DNA of 64,000 nucleotides from Glaciihabitans sp. (GCA_025464095.1 JAODMF010000001.1:1-64000); one strand, 5' to 3'. Counted from the first letter of the stretch, positions 7,907 through 16,840 are shown. The notes: generated by a model not told the origin, from the sequence alone. Translations and numbers: made by a program.

Positions 7907-8787
7907 CCGGTGGCGCGGCGAGCCTGCCGACCGTCGGCGTTGTCTCGCTCACGCAGGGAACGCGCCCCGACGACCTCCGCCGCGCAATCGACAGCGTGCT
8001 CGCACAGACGGGCGTGACGCTGGATGCCGTGGTTGTCGGCAACGGGTACCAGCCAACGGGCCTTCCGCACGGAATCCGCGCGCTCGCCCTGCCCGAAAAT
8101 GTCGGTATCCCGGCGGGCCGCAACGAGGGTGCGGCCATCGTCTCGGGGGACTGGATTTTCTTTCTGGATGACGACGCCAGCATCCCGTCGCCGACCTTCC
8201 TCGCGGATGCGATCGCGCTGATCCGGGCGGACCCGTCGATCGGCCTGCTGCAGCCGCGTGTCGTCGACCCGGACGGCCGCGAAAACCCCCGCCGGTGGGT
8301 CCCGCGCATGCGGAAGGGCAGCGCGGAACACTCGAGCGCTGTTTTCTCCGTCTGGGAGGGAGCAACGCTGCTGCCCCGCGCCGTGTTTGATGCGGCCGGC
8401 GGATGGGCTGCGCCGTTCTTCTACGCGCACGAGGGCATCGAGCTGGCCTGGCGCGTGTGGGACCAGGGCCTGCGCAGTTGGTATGCGGGCGACCTGGTGG
8501 CGCATCATCCGGCCATCGAGCCGACACGCCACGCCTACTACTACCGCCTGAACGCGCGGAATCGGGTCTGGCTGGCCAAGCGCAACCTGCCATGGGTGAT
8601 TGCGCCGATCTATGTCGGCCTGTGGACGGGTGTTCAGTTGCTGCGCTGGGCCCGCCGGCCGGCGGCATTGCGCGCCTGGTTCTCCGGCTGGGCAGCGGGC
8701 TGGCGTGAGCCGGCGGGGGAGCGACGACCGATCAGCTGGAAGACCGTCTGGCGCATGACACGCGCGGGCCGGCCGCCGCTGCTCTAG
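7903..8787 (+). CDS. Family 2 glycosyltransferase, start codon unclear
   Basis: The GT-A fold begins with PTVGVVSLTQGTRPDD and includes the DxD-type motif FFLDDDASIP and a conserved HEGIELAWRVWD acceptor region; about 294 residues. The C-terminus has a short hydrophobic stretch (WVIAPIYVGLWTGVQLL). There is no in-frame ATG, GTG or TTG close to the start of the fold: the first in-frame GTG is 7996, which would remove the first beta strand, and upstream starts lie deep inside the preceding gene. A CTG at 7903 overlaps the upstream stop as CTGA, behind a GGGTGAG sequence, and is my best guess. Its stop shares the CTAG at 8784-8787 with the convergent gene. Probable partner of the two preceding genes. 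Confidence 0.8.
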   Translation: MTGGAASLPTVGVVSLTQGTRPDDLRRAIDSVLAQTGVTLDAVVVGNGYQPTGLPHGIRALALPENVGIPAGRNEGAAIVSGDWIFFLDDDASIPSPTFLADAIALIRADPSIGLLQPRVVDPDGRENPRRWVPRMRKGSAEHSSAVFSVWEGATLLPRAVFDAAGGWAAPFFYAHEGIELAWRVWDQGLRSWYAGDLVAHHPAIEPTRHAYYYRLNARNRVWLAKRNLPWVIAPIYVGLWTGVQLLRWARRPAALRAWFSGWAAGWREPAGERRPISWKTVWRMTRAGRPPLL

Positions 8788-9086
8788 AAGCTCACTCGCC
8801 ACAGGTACTCCTGGCCGCTGGGCCGAAACCACCGGACGACACCAACGGTGTCGCGCGCGAGGTCATGGCCCGAGATGCTGAGTTCGAGCACGTCGCCCGG
8901 CGCGAGGGTGGCGGGTGCCGAGACCGGCATGACACCGGCGCCGAACAGGGCAAGCGTGACGCCGCCGAGCACCTCCTGGCCGAGATTGCGCAGGGCGTAA
9001 CGACCGGCCTCGGGTTCGCGGTCGAAGGCCCAGGGCACGCGATAGGCCTCTTCAGCGCTGACGGCGGAGAGGTGGCTGCGGGTCAT
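8784..9086 (-). CDS. Small conserved hypothetical protein
   Basis: 100 residues, predominantly beta, with no signal peptide or membrane segment. The C-terminal half (LAPGDVLELSISGHDLARDTVGVVRWF as two strands and a turn) loosely resembles PilZ or other small beta-barrel folds, but I do not see the PilZ RxxxR and D-x-SxxG motifs. It is convergent with the glycosyltransferase gene and shares a CTAG stop with it, and it lies downstream of the exporter gene group on the same strand. Function unknown. Confidence 0.6.
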   Translation of the reverse strand: MTRSHLSAVSAEEAYRVPWAFDREPEAGRYALRNLGQEVLGGVTLALFGAGVMPVSAPATLAPGDVLELSISGHDLARDTVGVVRWFRPSGQEYLWRVSF

Positions 9087-9123
9087 GCTCGAAAAGTAGC
9101 CGCCGCATCCGACGAGCCGTCAC

Positions 9124-10032
9124 CTACTGGGGAGACTCGGGTGTGTCAGCGCCCGGGGTGGGAGCAGTCTCTTCCGCGGATGGGGCTGCCGGCGCAGCCC
9201 GCCGTCGCAGGCGCGGGACCGGGATGCGCGGCAGTCGCCGCCGCTCCGCGCCGCGCTCGCGCGCGACACCCGGCTCGAGGCCGATCGGGAACAAGGCCGG
9301 GGGTGGCCCGAATGCCAGGCGCGAGCTCGCGATGACCCGCCGACCCAGGATGTGGTTACCCGATCCGCCCACAATCGCGCCGATCCCAAACGGGATCGCC
9401 CTGCCGATGATGCTGGCACCCTCGCGCACGGCGAATCGCTTGAGGAACGTCTTCTTCACCTGGTCGGCGACGCGGCCGACGGCAGCGGCTGGCAGGTTGC
9501 GCGTGACGAGCTCGCCCCAGAACTTAGAGCGGGCTGGTCCGCTGCCGACCACCTGCCCCGCGAGCTGGCGCACCAGGTCAGTCCCGGCCTCGCCCAGGAT
9601 CATCGTCATCACGAGGGTCCGGGCACGCTCCTCATCGACCACCGCGATGCCGTGGATCTCGGTCACGGACTGCGCGAACATCGCCGTTGCCTCAAGGAAG
9701 CCGGCGGTCTCCACCCCGGAGAGCGCGAGTGAGGTGCCAATGCCAACCGCGGGGATGACGGAACTCGCACCGACGAGAGCACCACCGGTTGTGACCGCGG
9801 TCAGGTACCGGCGCTCCAGCGTGCGGATCACCTCATCCGGTGTCGCATTCGGTCGCGCCCGGCGGATGGCACGGATATGCGCGAGCACGACGGGTCGTTG
9901 CACGGCGAGCACCCGGTCGACACTGCGCAGCAGCCGCGGGTCACTGGTGACGATGGTCGGCAGGGGATTGACCACCGGCTGCGGTGTACCGCGCACCGGC
10001 TCGCCGGTCGGGGGAGGTGGAACGAGAGTCAT
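9124..10032 (-). CDS. Conserved hypothetical protein with two hydrophobic regions
   Basis: 302 residues. Two glycine-rich hydrophobic stretches are seen, one near residues 85-125 (GGALVGASSVIPAVGIG) and one near 225-250 (AIPFGIGAIVGGSGNHI), separated by a charged amphipathic region. The C-terminal tail is Arg/Pro/Ala rich. ATG 10032 overlaps the stop of the ABC ATPase gene as ATGA, so it is translationally coupled to the exporter operon. I do not recognise a named family with confidence; membrane association is inferred from the hydrophobic stretches. Confidence 0.7.
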   Translation of the reverse strand: MTLVPPPPTGEPVRGTPQPVVNPLPTIVTSDPRLLRSVDRVLAVQRPVVLAHIRAIRRARPNATPDEVIRTLERRYLTAVTTGGALVGASSVIPAVGIGTSLALSGVETAGFLEATAMFAQSVTEIHGIAVVDEERARTLVMTMILGEAGTDLVRQLAGQVVGSGPARSKFWGELVTRNLPAAAVGRVADQVKKTFLKRFAVREGASIIGRAIPFGIGAIVGGSGNHILGRRVIASSRLAFGPPPALFPIGLEPGVARERGAERRRLPRIPVPRLRRRAAPAAPSAEETAPTPGADTPESPQ

Positions 10033-10802
10033 TGCTCTGCCGGATAGTCCTTGTTGTAGCGATCGATCACGTCGTTGATCGGTCCGTCTAAGACCAGTTT
10101 GCCCCTGTCGAGGTACAGTCCGCGAGTACAGAAGCGTCGCAGGTCTTTCTCGCTGTGCGAAACAAAGAAGAGCGTGCGGCCGCTCGCCAGCATCTCGTCA
10201 ATCCGCTTGTAGCACTTTTCACGGAACGCGCGGTCGCCGACGGCGAGCACTTCGTCCACCAGCAGGATGGGCTCCTCCAGTCGCGAAATGACCGCGAACG
10301 CGATGCGCACCCGCATTCCGCTCGAGAGGTGCTTGTACGGCGTATCGACGAAGTCGCTGATCTCAGCGAAGTCGATTATCTCGTCGAAGCGCTCGGTGAT
10401 CTCCTCACGGCGCATGCCGTGCAGGCCAGCGGTGAGGTACACGTTGTCGCGTACGGTCAGGTCGTCGACAAACCCGCCGGTGATCTCGATCAGCGGGGCA
10501 ACGCCGCCGTTGACCTCGACCCGTCCCTCGTCGGGGAGCATGACCTCGGCAACGAGCTTCAGCAGCGTCGACTTGCCCTGGCCATTGCGCCCGACCACGC
10601 CGATGGCCTCGCCGGGGGCGACGGCGAACCTGACGTTTCGGAGCGCCCAGAACTCATCCGGCTTTGCGCGGCGGACGCGTCCGGCGAAGAGGTCCTTGAA
10701 CGAGCGGCGGCGACGGCGATTGCGCTGGAACCGGATGCCGACATCCGTCACCCGGATCACCGCATCCGTCGTCTGCACTTTCACTGGGGCCTCGGTCGTC
10801 AT
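10029..10802 (-). CDS. ABC transporter ATPase, polysaccharide export (Wzt/TagH type)
   Basis: 257 residues. All ATPase motifs are present: Walker A GRNGQGKST, signature LSSGM, Walker B ILLVDEVLAVGD and the switch histidine in FVSHSEKD. The VDEVLAVGD Walker B and the LSSGM signature are typical of ATPases that export O-antigen, teichoic acids or other lipid-linked glycans. It lacks the long C-terminal carbohydrate-binding extension of Wzt, so it resembles the short RfbE/KpsT/TagH kind. The start ATG 10802 overlaps the permease stop by one base. Works with the permease encoded just upstream to flip a completed glycan across the membrane. Confidence 0.9.
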   Translation of the reverse strand: MTTEAPVKVQTTDAVIRVTDVGIRFQRNRRRRRSFKDLFAGRVRRAKPDEFWALRNVRFAVAPGEAIGVVGRNGQGKSTLLKLVAEVMLPDEGRVEVNGGVAPLIEITGGFVDDLTVRDNVYLTAGLHGMRREEITERFDEIIDFAEISDFVDTPYKHLSSGMRVRIAFAVISRLEEPILLVDEVLAVGDRAFREKCYKRIDEMLASGRTLFFVSHSEKDLRRFCTRGLYLDRGKLVLDGPINDVIDRYNKDYPAEQ

Positions 10803-11620
10803 CACAGCTCCTTCAGCACGCGGTGGACGCTGTTCTTGAAGACCAGGATGCCGATGCCGAGAATGACGACGGACATCGCGGCGGAGACCCACACCGCGAA
10901 CCAGTCGAGCTCTGCGGGAAAGAAGGATGCCCGGTACATCGAGAAGATGCCGCTCAGCGGATTGAACGCGGCGAGAACGTGCAGCGTCGGATTGGTGAGC
11001 TCGTTCAGGCCGTACACGATCGGCGATGCGTAGAACAGGAATCGCAGGGCAAGCTTCACGGCACGCTCGAGGTCGCGGAAGAACACCACCAGCGGCGCCA
11101 CGATGAGGCCGATGCCAACGATCAGGACCGCCTCGATGACGAACGCCGGGATCGACAGCAGCGCATCCCAACTGACATGTGCGGGCGTCTTCGTCGCCAG
11201 CGTGAGCAGCGCGAAGAGAGCCACGACCGGCACGCTGGCAATAAATTCAATGCCCTTGGAGAGCACGAGACGCAGCACCCAGATGGTGCGAGGGATGCGC
11301 GTCGAGCGAATCAGCTTCTGCTCACGCAGGAATGCCCTGGTGGTGTCGCCAACCGAGCCGGTGAACCACATCCAGGGCAGCAGGCCGGTCAGGAGGAAGA
11401 CGATATAGGGCTGATGGACTGCGTCGCCGCGGTGAAAGATCACCGTGAATACGAAGTAGTAGATCAGCGACATGATCAGCGGGTCGACAATCGACCAGAA
11501 GTAGCCGAGGAATGAGGTCGTGTACCGAACCTTCAGGTCGCGGGCCGTCAGCAACCACAGGGCCTGACGGTACCGGGAAAACGGGGTCGATGCGCGACGC
11601 GTGGTTACTGCGACGGTCAC
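10802..11620 (-). CDS. ABC-2 type permease, polysaccharide export (Wzm/TagG type)
   Basis: 272 residues with about six transmembrane helices. The N-terminal amphipathic segment (RYRQALWLLTARDLKVRYTT) and the SFLGYFWSIVDPL motif are typical of glycan-exporting ABC-2 permeases. I placed the start at GTG 11620 because GAGGA lies 5 bases upstream (the ATG at 11725 would overlap the preceding gene by 44 bases and add an unrelated tail). It immediately precedes its ATPase, with one base overlap. Substrate is not determinable from sequence; the neighbouring GT2, CDP-alcohol transferase and nucleotidyltransferase genes suggest a phosphate-containing glycan. Confidence 0.9.
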   Translation of the reverse strand: MTVAVTTRRASTPFSRYRQALWLLTARDLKVRYTTSFLGYFWSIVDPLIMSLIYYFVFTVIFHRGDAVHQPYIVFLLTGLLPWMWFTGSVGDTTRAFLREQKLIRSTRIPRTIWVLRLVLSKGIEFIASVPVVALFALLTLATKTPAHVSWDALLSIPAFVIEAVLIVGIGLIVAPLVVFFRDLERAVKLALRFLFYASPIVYGLNELTNPTLHVLAAFNPLSGIFSMYRASFFPAELDWFAVWVSAAMSVVILGIGILVFKNSVHRVLKEL

Positions 11621-11681
11621 GGGTTCCTCACTTCGGCTGCCTGGTTCGCGCCCCGTGGGGCTGACAGCGCCTGTGTAGAAC

Positions 11682-12374
11682 TTAGACGAAGAGGTTGGCC
11701 CTCTCGAGGTCTTCAGCGAAGTCAATCTCCACAGCGTAGAGGTCGGAAATGTCTACCGGCTCAATGCGCAGCTTGTCCTGCTCAATCGCCAACTCTATTC
11801 CACGCTCGAAGTAGTCCTGGTCGCCAACGCGCTTGAGCTGGCGAAGAAGTACAGCCTTGTCATCCCGCGAGATGTAGTTGATTCCCACGGCCTCGCCCAG
11901 ACCGCCCTTGACGACCTTGGAGAGCTGCTTGATGTAGCCCTCGGCATCCGTCGTGTACTTGACCTCTTCATCCGACACCTTGGAGGTGTTGACGGAGACG
12001 AAGGACTGGTCGCGGGCAACGAGCCGTGCCGCGCGCTCAAGCGCCTTGGGATCGAAGACGACGTCGCCGTTCATCCACAGCACGCCACCGGAACCGGATG
12101 CCTGGAGCGCCCGCATGAGGCTCTTGGAGGTGTTGGTCTGGTCGTACTGCTCGTTGTAGACGAACGAGGCATCCGGGAACGCCTCAATGATGTGCTCGAG
12201 CTTGTAGCCGACGACGATTGTCACCTGGGCGGCTTTGCCGAATGCCTGGTGGATGTTGTCGAACTGCTGCTGCATGATGGTGCGGCCGTCGCTCAGCTCG
12301 GTCAGAGGCTTCGGCAACGAACGGCCGAGACGACTGCCCATTCCGGCGGCCAGAATGACGATCTGGGTGCTCAC
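11682..12374 (-). CDS. Nucleotidyltransferase of the LicC/IPCT/MobA-like group
   Basis: 230 residues. The N-terminal NTP-binding motif LAAGMGSRLG ... PKPL is intact, with the metal-binding Asp in WMNGDVVF. Family members activate small phosphorylated alcohols or sugars with CTP or another NTP (phosphocholine in LicC, inositol-1-phosphate in IPCT). The start is GTG 12374, with AAGGAG about 8 bases upstream. It lies 61 bases upstream of the exporter permease, on the same strand. Since the locus also contains a CDP-alcohol phosphotransferase, I infer that this enzyme makes the CDP-activated donor used by it; that link is not proven by sequence. Confidence 0.8.
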   Translation of the reverse strand: MSTQIVILAAGMGSRLGRSLPKPLTELSDGRTIMQQQFDNIHQAFGKAAQVTIVVGYKLEHIIEAFPDASFVYNEQYDQTNTSKSLMRALQASGSGGVLWMNGDVVFDPKALERAARLVARDQSFVSVNTSKVSDEEVKYTTDAEGYIKQLSKVVKGGLGEAVGINYISRDDKAVLLRQLKRVGDQDYFERGIELAIEQDKLRIEPVDISDLYAVEIDFAEDLERANLFV

Positions 12375-12565
12375 GTGTTGTCTCCTTCAGCACCGCGACG
12401 CCTCGGCATGTTTGCCCGGCGTTCATGAGCGGTGTATTGGTTTGGACACTCCGTTGTGCTTTCCGCAGTTTATCCGGGCCTTCTGGGAGTTCGACAAGCG
12501 GTCACGGCAGTTGTATCCGATTCGTGATACTCGTAAATCGTCCGCGTGCCAATTGGTAGGTTTGG
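12375..12565. other. Divergent promoter region
   Basis: 191 bases between the divergent nucleotidyltransferase and ABC ATPase genes. The local AT content is higher (12425-12560), as expected for promoters. A TAGGTT lies only 3 bases before the ATG at 12566, too close for a standard -10 of that start, so no specific box is assigned. No small gene seen. Confidence 0.5.
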
Positions 12566-13519
12566 ATGGTGGATTCCGAACCTGACGCGCCGTCACCTGC
12601 CCGCACACCTCGTTCCGCGAAGCCACAGGCGGCTCGCGCCACGACCACGACGCGCAAGGCGCCCGCGAAGTCGGGTACAACGACCGGCACCACGACACCG
12701 CGCAAGGCGCCCGCTCGACGCCCGGTCAAGGCGGCACCGCTGGAGCCGGAGAAGCCCCGCGAGATCGTGCTCAGCCTCCAGGGGCTCGTCAAGCGATTCG
12801 GTGACACGACCGCGGTTGCCGGGGTGGACCTCGGCATCGACGCGGGATCGTTCTATGGCATCGTCGGCCCGAACGGTGCAGGCAAGACCACGATGCTCTC
12901 GATGGTCACGGGCCTCCTGCGGCCCGATGGCGGCCACGTTCATGTCCACGGCGCGGATGTCTGGAGCGATCCGGTCGTCGCCAAGCGAAACATGGGAGTT
13001 CTGCCAGATCGCCTCCGCCTGTTCGACCGTCTCACCGGTTCGCAGCTGCTGTATTACTCGGGCACCCTGCGGGGGCTCGACCGCTCCACAGTCGTCTCCC
13101 GCACCGCAGACCTCGCCGACGCGTTCGGGCTCGAGGATGCCCTCGACCGCCTGGTAACCGACTACTCAGCGGGCATGACCAAGAAGATTGCGCTCGCGGC
13201 GGCCATGATCCATTCCCCGCGCCTGCTGGTGCTCGACGAGCCCTTCGAGTCTGTCGACCCGGTATCGGCCGCGAACATCACCGAGATCCTGCGCCGGTAT
13301 GTGGCAGCGGGTGGCACGGTCGTGCTGTCCAGCCACAGCATGGACCTCATCCAGCGCATCTGCGACCATGTCGCTGTCGTTGTCAACGGTGCGATCCTCG
13401 ACAGCGGAACCGTCGATGAGGTGCGCAAGGGCAAGAGCCTCGAAGAGCGCTTCGTCGAGCTCGCCGGCGGAAGCAAGATAGCGGAAGGCATGGAGTGGCT
13501 GCACAGTTTCTCCGACTAA
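12566..13519 (+). CDS. ABC transporter ATPase with disordered N-terminal tail
   Basis: 317 residues. The first 60 residues are a Thr/Lys/Ala/Pro-rich tail (TTTTRKAPAKSG...TTTPRKAPARRP) that looks disordered and basic. The ATPase domain follows: Walker A GPNGAGKTT, a signature region YSAGMTKK in place of LSGGQ, Walker B LLVLDEPFESVD and switch region LSSHSM. The degenerate signature is common in drug- or ABC-2-export ATPases. It overlaps the next gene, a many-helix permease, by 25 bases, so the two make one exporter. No recognisable ribosome site precedes ATG 12566. Confidence 0.85.
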   Translation: MVDSEPDAPSPARTPRSAKPQAARATTTTRKAPAKSGTTTGTTTPRKAPARRPVKAAPLEPEKPREIVLSLQGLVKRFGDTTAVAGVDLGIDAGSFYGIVGPNGAGKTTMLSMVTGLLRPDGGHVHVHGADVWSDPVVAKRNMGVLPDRLRLFDRLTGSQLLYYSGTLRGLDRSTVVSRTADLADAFGLEDALDRLVTDYSAGMTKKIALAAAMIHSPRLLVLDEPFESVDPVSAANITEILRRYVAAGGTVVLSSHSMDLIQRICDHVAVVVNGAILDSGTVDEVRKGKSLEERFVELAGGSKIAEGMEWLHSFSD

Positions 13520-15066
13520 AGCTTCGCCTTCTCGGCAACGCCTTTCGCCGCAGCCCCTGGCAACTCGTCGGGATGCTTCTCGGCCTGCTCTATGGCGCGA
13601 GCTCCGGCATCGTGGCGATTTCCGGCCTGATCAGCCTGCGGCTCGTGGAGGCGCCGGTCGCGGACGCGATCGTCACCGTCTTCGGCGGCATCATCGTGCT
13701 CGGGTTCGTCATCCTTCCGCTTGCGTTCGGTGTCGATGACGTCATGGATCCACGCAAGCTGGCCTTGCTCGGAATCCCGACGACCACACTTGCCCGCAAT
13801 CTCGCGCTCACTTCCCTCATCGGCGTGCCCGCGGTTGTCCTGACTCTCGTCGCCCTGGCGCAGGTGGTCACCTGGTCGCGTGGCCCCCTGCCCCTGCTGT
13901 TCGCGCTCATCAGCGTTGTGCTCCTCGTCTGCACGTGCATGCTGCTCAGCCGCGTCGTCACGTCAACAGCCGGCTTCCTGCTCTCCACTCGCCGCGCGCG
14001 CGACATTTCCGGACTCGTCGGGTTCCTCGTTCTGGTCGCGCTGGTTCCGGTCGTGTTCCTGCTGCTCCGCGTCGACTGGGCAAACGACGGTTACCGTGTG
14101 CTGCAGGGCGTGGCCAGCGTGGTCGGGTGGACTCCGCTCGGCGCGGTCTGGTCGGCGCCCGGGGATGCCGCAACCGGCGATATCGGAGCGGCCGTGCTCA
14201 AGCTGCTTATCGCCATCGCGACCGTCGTTCTGCTGTGGTTCGCCTGGCGTGCGCTGGTGTTCGCAATGACGACGTCATCGCAGCGCCTCGCCCACGTTCG
14301 CACCTACCGCGGCCTTGGCTGGTTCCGGCTGTTCCCTGCGACCGCTGCGGGTGCGGTCGCGGCGCGCAGCGCTACCTACTGGGTGCGGGATGCCCGCTAC
14401 CACGTGTCGCTCATCGTGGTTCCGGTCGTTCCCCTGCTCATGATGGTGCCGCTCGCGGTCGTTGGTGTGCCGCCGAACGTGCTCGCGCTCTTTCCCGTGC
14501 CGATCATGGCCCTGTTCCTCGGGTGGTCGGTACACAACGACGTCGCGTACGACAGCACCGCGATCTGGCTGCACGTCGCGTCATCCGTACCGGGCAAGGC
14601 GGACCGGATCGGCCGGCTCACTCCGGCGCTGTTGCTGGGCGTGCCCGTCATCGTTCTTGCGGCGTTCATCACCGCGCCGCTGTTCGGCGACGACGCGATT
14701 CTTCCCGCGCTCATCGGCCTGGGGCTGTGCATCCTGTTTGCTGGTCTCGGACTGGCGAGCGTGACATCCGCGCAGTTCCCCTACCCGGCCGTTCGACCGG
14801 GCGACAGTCCCTTCGCGCAGCCGCAGGCCGTCGGCACGGCGTCATCGCTCATCCAGTCGTTCTCGTTCTTCTTCACGGCGGCCCTGTCGGCGCCCGTCGC
14901 CTGGCTCGCCTGGCTCACGCTGATCGAGGGATCGAAGTGGGCGCTGCCAACGCTCGGGCTGGGCATCGCGCTGGGCCTCGTCTACCTGGCGATCGGCGTT
15001 TGGGGCGGTGGCCGCATCTTCACGAGGCGCGGGCCGGCAATCCTCGCGTTCTCCATGCGAAACTAG
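13495..15066 (+). CDS. ABC exporter membrane subunit
   Basis: 523 residues with about 12 hydrophobic segments distributed over the full length. The start is GTG 13495 inside the 3' end of the ATPase gene. No soluble domain is seen. The arrangement (ATPase followed by a large permease with overlapping ends) is that of an ABC-2-type export system found widely in Microbacteriaceae; transported substrate unknown. Confidence 0.8.
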   Translation: MAAQFLRLKLRLLGNAFRRSPWQLVGMLLGLLYGASSGIVAISGLISLRLVEAPVADAIVTVFGGIIVLGFVILPLAFGVDDVMDPRKLALLGIPTTTLARNLALTSLIGVPAVVLTLVALAQVVTWSRGPLPLLFALISVVLLVCTCMLLSRVVTSTAGFLLSTRRARDISGLVGFLVLVALVPVVFLLLRVDWANDGYRVLQGVASVVGWTPLGAVWSAPGDAATGDIGAAVLKLLIAIATVVLLWFAWRALVFAMTTSSQRLAHVRTYRGLGWFRLFPATAAGAVAARSATYWVRDARYHVSLIVVPVVPLLMMVPLAVVGVPPNVLALFPVPIMALFLGWSVHNDVAYDSTAIWLHVASSVPGKADRIGRLTPALLLGVPVIVLAAFITAPLFGDDAILPALIGLGLCILFAGLGLASVTSAQFPYPAVRPGDSPFAQPQAVGTASSLIQSFSFFFTAALSAPVAWLAWLTLIEGSKWALPTLGLGIALGLVYLAIGVWGGGRIFTRRGPAILAFSMRN

Positions 15067-15070
15067 AACC

Positions 15071-15334
15071 ATGAGTGACACCGATCACACCGGCGGTGGT
15101 ACGTCGACGCTCGATCGCGAACTCGAAGAGCTGCTCAATCAGGAGCAGGTCGAAGAGGGCGACCACGAGCGGTTCTCGCACTACGTGCCCAAGGACAAGA
15201 TTCTGAAGTCAGCGATGACGGGCAAGCCCGTGCGCGCGCTCTGCGGCAAGCTGTGGACGCCGGGCCGCGACCCGGAGAAATTCCCGGTCTGCCCCACCTG
15301 CAAAGAGATCTACGAAGGCATGCCCGCCGAGTAG
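15071..15334 (+). CDS. DUF3039 domain protein
   Basis: 87 residues, the usual size for this actinobacterial family. The family signature FSHYVPKDKI and ALCGKLWTPGRDPEKFPVCPTC is evident; the three Cys (C in ALCGK, then CPTC) plus the His in FSHYV could bind zinc. ATG 15071 follows the permease stop by 4 bases. The function of the family is not known. Confidence 0.85.
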   Translation: MSDTDHTGGGTSTLDRELEELLNQEQVEEGDHERFSHYVPKDKILKSAMTGKPVRALCGKLWTPGRDPEKFPVCPTCKEIYEGMPAE

Positions 15335-15347
15335 CAGGCCTTTTCTG

Positions 15348-16646
15348 CTAGCCGCCGACGTAGTCCGTGGGGATCGCCACTTCACCGCGGCTGAGCCGCA
15401 GCGCATCATCCGGCAATTCGGCGACGGCCAGTGCTCGGTGTTCGCGTGCGGCCGAAGTGCCGCCCGCCCCGAGGAACTGTTTATCGGCGACGCCGGCCGT
15501 CACCAGCGGAACGAGCAGCGGGCGCTCGTCGGGCGTCGTTGCCGGGGCTGTGCCGATGTAGATGGTCTCGGCCTGCGCCACACCATTGGCCAGCGAGCGA
15601 ACGGGGAACTTTCGCCCGCCAACCGTGGCCTTCTCCGCTGACTTCTTCGCAACCGAGACCCAGGCTCCGGCGTCGTCGCGGTGCGCGACGAGCTTGTAGA
15701 CGAACCCGGCGGCCGGATGCCCGGACCCGGTGACCACTGAGGTGCCCACCCCGTACGAGTCAACTGGTGCCGCGCGGAGGGCGGCGATGGTGAATTCATC
15801 GAGATCGTTGGTAACCGTGATCTTCGTCTTTGTGGCGCCGAGCCGATCGAGCTGGGCGCGTACGGCGGCCACCTGGGAGGGCAGGTCACCGCTATCGATG
15901 CGCACGGCGCCGAGATCCGTGCCGGCCACTTTTACCGCCAACTCGACGGCGGCGGTCACGTCGAAGGTATCGACCAGCAGCGTGGTGCCCGACCCGAGGG
16001 CGGCGACCTGCGCCTCGAAAGCCTGCTCTTCGCTGTCGTGCAGGAGGGTGAAGGCGTGCGCTGCGGTTCCCATGGTCGGGATGCCCCACGATCTTCCCGC
16101 TTCCAGGTTGCTGGTGGCACCGAACCCGGCGATATATGCAGCCCGTGCGGCGGCGACCGCCCCACGCTCGGTCGCGCGGCGTGAACCCATCTCGGCGAGC
16201 GGACGGCCATCCGAAGCATTCACCATTCGGCTCGCGGCGCTGGCGACGGCAGTGTCGTAGTTGAGCACACTCAGCACGAGGGTTTCGAGCACGACTGCCT
16301 CGGCGAAACTGCCTTGGACGACCAGAATCGGCGACCCGGGAAAATACACCTCGCCCTCGCGGTACCCCGAGATGCTGCCGCCAAAGCGGTAGTTGGCCAG
16401 CCAGTCGAGCGTGGTGGTATCGACGACCGCGTTCTCCCGCAGCCAGGTGAGTTCGGCATCCGCAAATCGGAACTCGGCAATCAGGTCGAGCAGACGGCCG
16501 GTGCCCGCGACGACCCCGTAGCGACGTGCGTCGGGCAGCCGCCGCGAAAATACCTCGAACACGCACTCGCGGTCGGCTGTGCCGCTCTGAAGCGCTGCGT
16601 CGATCATGGTCAGCTCGTAGCGGTCGGTCAGCAGGGCGCTCGTCAT
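15348..16646 (-). CDS. pncB: Nicotinate phosphoribosyltransferase
   Basis: 432 residues, full length. Converts nicotinate plus PRPP (with ATP) to nicotinate mononucleotide in NAD salvage. Seen: the N-terminal [10 protein letters not shown], the [16 protein letters not shown] loop, [22 protein letters not shown] around the phosphorylation/active region, VRIDSGDL and the [14 protein letters not shown] phosphoribosyl-binding stretch. I chose ATG 16646 because [14 protein letters not shown] is the normal N-terminus; the 16667 start only adds MPRRLVR. It is convergent with DUF3039 and divergent from murI, sharing with it a 261-base intergenic region full of GGCGGGAG-type repeats that may carry control elements. 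Confidence 0.95.
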   Translation of the reverse strand: MTSALLTDRYELTMIDAALQSGTADRECVFEVFSRRLPDARRYGVVAGTGRLLDLIAEFRFADAELTWLRENAVVDTTTLDWLANYRFGGSISGYREGEVYFPGSPILVVQGSFAEAVVLETLVLSVLNYDTAVASAASRMVNASDGRPLAEMGSRRATERGAVAAARAAYIAGFGATSNLEAGRSWGIPTMGTAAHAFTLLHDSEEQAFEAQVAALGSGTTLLVDTFDVTAAVELAVKVAGTDLGAVRIDSGDLPSQVAAVRAQLDRLGATKTKITVTNDLDEFTIAALRAAPVDSYGVGTSVVTGSGHPAAGFVYKLVAHRDDAGAWVSVAKKSAEKATVGGRKFPVRSLANGVAQAETIYIGTAPATTPDERPLLVPLVTAGVADKQFLGAGGTSAAREHRALAVAELPDDALRLSRGEVAIPTDYVGG

Positions 16647-16679
16647 GCGGACAAGCCTACGAGGCACCCCGCCGGGTCC

Positions 16680-16840
16680 CTCCCGCGGGGTCCCTCCCGC
16701 GGGTCATCTCCCGTGGTGGCGGGAGACAAGTGCAGGCGGCGGGAGCTCAGGCTCCCGCCAGCAGGCAGTTTCTCCCGCCGCAACGGCAACAACTCCCGCC
16801 ACCTGCACAGATCTCCCGCCACCTGCGCAGTTCTCCCGCC
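16680..16840. repeat. Periodic array of CTCCCGCC / GGCGGGAG elements
   Basis: CTCCCG occurs at 16680, 16694 and 16708 (14-base steps). Its complement as GGCGGGAG occurs at 16718 and 16738 (20-base step). Forward CTCCCGCC then occurs at 16752, 16772, 16793, 16813 and 16833 (steps 20, 21, 20, 20), the last three followed by ACCTGC. The central pair GGCGGGAGC-tcag-GCTCCCGCC (16738-16759) is a perfect 9-base-stem palindrome. The whole array lies between the divergent pncB and murI starts. Confidence 0.95.

Noticed and set aside
16680..16840. CRISPR array
   Set aside because: Units are 8 bases with 6-13-base intervals in both orientations, and there are no cas genes.
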